In this document: piece by piece, positions 62,194-64,000 of the stretch
Layout: every line of letters begins with the position of its first letter
Numbering within the stretch: position 1 is the stretch's first letter
NCBI GenBank assembly: GCA_000435635.1
Contig: FR882149.1
Coordinates: 68,386 to 132,385, forward strand
Reading direction: 5' to 3'
Origin: Prevotella sp. CAG:1320
GTDB lineage: Bacteria; Bacteroidota; Bacteroidia; Bacteroidales; Bacteroidaceae
DNA length: 64,000 nt
Program-made: the position numbers and the translations under genes
The notes under the pieces: model-generated
The model's input: only the letters and a program-made list of their open reading frames with translations
Told to the model about the DNA's origin: nothing
The model's database searches: none

Positions 62194-62241
62194 ACAAAAA
62201 AGTGTGACCGGGAGTTCCGCAACACTCACCAATCACACTTT
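62194..62241 (-). terminator. Terminator of rpmE2
   Basis: Arms AAAGTGTGA / TCACACTTT (62233-62241 and 62199-62207) followed by TTTTTTG on the minus strand, 33 bp past the L31 stop. Confidence 0.75.
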
Positions 62242-62273
62242 ATAGGATGTTAATATGCTATCGGAAGGTTCAT

Positions 62274-62525
62274 TTACTTCTTCAACTTACCGTAGCGATT
62301 CATGAAGCGGTCTACACGACCAGCCGTATCTACCAGCTTGCTCTTGCCCGTATAGAAGGGGTGGGAAGTACTGGAGATTTCGATTTTTACCACAGGGTAA
62401 GTCTCGCCTTCAAACTCCACCGTATCGTTAGTTTTGCAGGTGGACCTTGTAAGGAACATATCGCCGTTGGACATATCCTTGAATACGACGGGGCGATAGT
62501 TTTCAGGATGGATACCTTTTTTCAT
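62274..62525 (-). CDS. rpmE2: 50S ribosomal protein L31 type B
   Basis: 83 residues. [19 protein letters not shown] and [20 protein letters not shown] are the L31 signatures. It lacks the CxxC zinc pair of type A L31 and has the type B length, the usual single L31 form in this phylum. A TAATTTTG box 107 bp upstream leaves a roughly 100-nt leader that might bind the protein for autoregulation; no hairpin was verified. Confidence 0.96.
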   Translation of the reverse strand: MKKGIHPENYRPVVFKDMSNGDMFLTRSTCKTNDTVEFEGETYPVVKIEISSTSHPFYTGKSKLVDTAGRVDRFMNRYGKLKK

Positions 62526-62632
62526 TTTGTCTTCAAATTATGTATTATTAATATTGTCTTTACGCTCAAGAGAAGTCCCGCTTACCTTCTCCTATAAATG
62601 GGATACGGGCGCACTTCACTCATAACAGCGTG

Positions 62633-62640
62633 CAAAATTA
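62633..62640 (-). promoter_or_regulatory. -7 box of rpmE2
   Basis: Minus-strand TAATTTTG upstream of the L31 leader. Confidence 0.5.
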
Positions 62641-62779
62641 CGAATTTTTCGGCAACCCACAAAACTTTTCCAGTTCTTTTTTGCCTTTTTCGCTATTCAG
62701 TGCCTTCGCCCGACATGTCCTTTAAGTGAGTTCGACGAATTCCACTTTATGTGCGCGGCCCTGTTATTGCCAAACTGTA

Positions 62780-62799
62780 GAGACGCATTCTTGCGTCTC
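62780..62799. repeat. Short palindrome GAGACGCA / TGCGTCTC
   Basis: 8-bp perfect stem with loop TTCT, just past the end of the alpha/beta hydrolase gene. This sequence resembles a widespread GTAGAGACGCA-type repetitive palindrome and could serve as a weak bidirectional terminator. Confidence 0.5.
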
Positions 62800-62834
62800 A
62801 GCAAGCAAAATGGCTGAATAAACAGCAGAGAAGT

Positions 62835-64000
62835 TCACTTTACGCTGTTTACCCAAGTAGCGATGTCTTGCAGCACTTCAGGAGAAACAGTCTCCTCGAT
62901 GGTGCCATACTCTATGGGCAAGCCTGTCTGGCTATGCTGGAAGAGGTGGTTCAAGCCAGGATACTCCTTCACGAGGTTCTTGTCGTTGGCGGGCAAGAGC
63001 CGGCGGAAGGCACCGAGGTTTTCCTTGGCGGGCACCTGCGTGTCATTGCCGCCATTGAGGGCAAAGACGGGACAAGTGGCCTTGCGGATATCCTCCGCGG
63101 GATCCAAGGACAGGAAAGCACGCAACCAAGGAACAGATGTCTCTATCACCTTGACCAGGTTCTCCTGCAAGGCCTCGGGCAACTGGAGATTGGCCGACTT
63201 CACGACCTCGGCTATCCGCTCCTTGGGATTGGAGACCTGCTCACCGCTCTCCATCCACCGCAACACTTGGCGCAGGGCAGTAACGTAATCATCGCAAACC
63301 ATGGCCGGCACACCGCTCTTGGAAAGCGCCGCATGGTTTTGCAACAGCAAGAGGCTATCGCCCTTAATGGCCATTCCCGCCAAACTGACAACAAAGTCAC
63401 ATTGCTGGCGCCCCGCTATCATCATGGCAATGGTGCCACCCTCGCTGTGCCCCAGCACGCCGCACTTGCCAAACTTGCCCGTGGAGCGTACGTAGTCTAA
63501 CGCCGCGATGGCGTCACCCATGAAGTCGTGCGTGGTGGCGTTGGCTACTTCGCCCGTGGAGCCACCCACTCCCCTATCATCGTAGCGTAAGGTGGCTATG
63601 CCCTGCTTGGCCAAGTAATCGGCGATAACCAGGAATGGTCTGTGGTCAAACAGCTCCTCGTCGCGGTTTTGCTGGCCACTGCCCGTGACCATCACCAAGA
63701 CAGGAACATCCTTCGAGAACTGGAAGTTCATGGGGTAAGTCAAGGTGCCCGCCAGCTTCGCGCCATCAGCGGGATTGGTAAAAGTCACCTCCTCGGTGGG
63801 ATACATATAGGGAGGCGTGGGAGTCTGCGGCCTGTTATGTTTGGCCTCACCGGGCTCCAACACGAGCGGCAAGCTCACGGCACCTTGGTTGAAGGTACCC
63901 TCCATCCGCTTATCGCTTACCTGAGCTTCATACGATATGCCCAGGGCGGACACTGTGACCCGCACTTTGCCCTCAGCAGTCACCTCAGCCTCAGCAGGAA
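62835..64000 (-). CDS. Secreted-type alpha/beta hydrolase, 5' end outside window
   Basis: The frame stays open to base 64000, so the N terminus (including any signal peptide) is missing; the GTG at 63983 is only internal. Residues after EVTFTNPADGAKLAGTLTYP form a serine-hydrolase fold: oxyanion strand PVLVMVTGSGQQNRDE, nucleophile elbow GHSEGGT, acid Asp in ALNGGNDTQVP, and His in PGLNHLFQ. Such proteins are usually esterases or peptidases of the dienelactone-hydrolase type; the substrate is unknown. Confidence 0.85.
   Translation of the reverse strand, partial: PAEAEVTAEGKVRVTVSALGISYEAQVSDKRMEGTFNQGAVSLPLVLEPGEAKHNRPQTPTPPYMYPTEEVTFTNPADGAKLAGTLTYPMNFQFSKDVPVLVMVTGSGQQNRDEELFDHRPFLVIADYLAKQGIATLRYDDRGVGGSTGEVANATTHDFMGDAIAALDYVRSTGKFGKCGVLGHSEGGTIAMMIAGRQQCDFVVSLAGMAIKGDSLLLLQNHAALSKSGVPAMVCDDYVTALRQVLRWMESGEQVSNPKERIAEVVKSANLQLPEALQENLVKVIETSVPWLRAFLSLDPAEDIRKATCPVFALNGGNDTQVPAKENLGAFRRLLPANDKNLVKEYPGLNHLFQHSQTGLPIEYGTIEETVSPEVLQDIATWVNSVK

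Overview
The window reads as chromosomal DNA of a Bacteroidales bacterium (Bacteroides/Prevotella-like; genus not resolvable from sequence alone). The evidence is a SusC/SusD pair, lipoproteins with acidic residues after the lipobox Cys, a type-B L31 lacking zinc cysteines, the rlmN-DUF4837-pdxA-sigma54 regulator-lptE-TPR-secG gene order, and promoters of the Bacteroidetes type (TAnnTTTG about 20 bp after TTG/TTTG) in front of most transcription units. Layout: 1-6513 carries core genes on the plus strand (PlsC-type acyltransferase, polyprenol-phosphate glycosyltransferase, Mfd, sodium/solute symporter). 6565-11677 (minus) pairs an AmpG-like permease with a very large fusion of glycosyltransferase, DUF4922 (HxHxQ) and SpoIID domains, probably for cell-wall or muropeptide work. 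11801-14224 is a secreted GH127 enzyme, 14535-15641 a membrane metallophosphoesterase, then tRNA-Tyr. 16101-22986 (minus) is a SusC-SusD-surface lipoprotein operon without adjacent regulator or hydrolase. 23586-28226 (minus) is a glycogen operon (debranching enzyme, GT4, GH57), followed by a divergent Crp/Fnr regulator. 29190-33400 is an accessory, more A+T-rich patch: dispersed repeats, ADP-ribosylglycohydrolase, an orphan protein, a catalytically degenerate penicillin-binding-protein-like lipoprotein with a long hairpin-rich leader, and a MITE-like inverted-repeat element. 33389-36092 has two aldo/keto reductases divergent from an AraC regulator. tRNA-His and the secG-rlmN operon follow to 42594. 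42863-57676 is the main accessory region. It starts with a frameshifted AAA ATPase, a 718-residue helical protein behind a promoter and an attenuator-like leader, a DUF4112 membrane protein, zinc-ribbon miniproteins (one duplicated), and a small two-TM protein. Next comes a strongly A+T-rich four-gene operon (49432-56027) encoding three different dynamin-like GTPases (one with C-terminal ankyrin repeats) plus a small membrane-hairpin protein. A UDG-fold-like protein and a WYL regulator follow. From 57959 the window returns to core genes: rpsO, typA/bipA, an outer-membrane barrel, a lipoprotein endonuclease, rpmE2 and an alpha/beta hydrolase running off the end. Two things stand out. The first is the three-GTPase dynamin cassette, a candidate membrane-acting defence or stress system. 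The second is a set of at least eight intergenic arrays of short palindromes in several sequence families (CAAAACAASTTGTTTTG, CAGTAnnACTG, GGTACTG, GAnACTAGTnTC, GAGAyAGTATCtC), all repeating with a period of 22 bp (one 23-bp step). I know of no described element that matches them.
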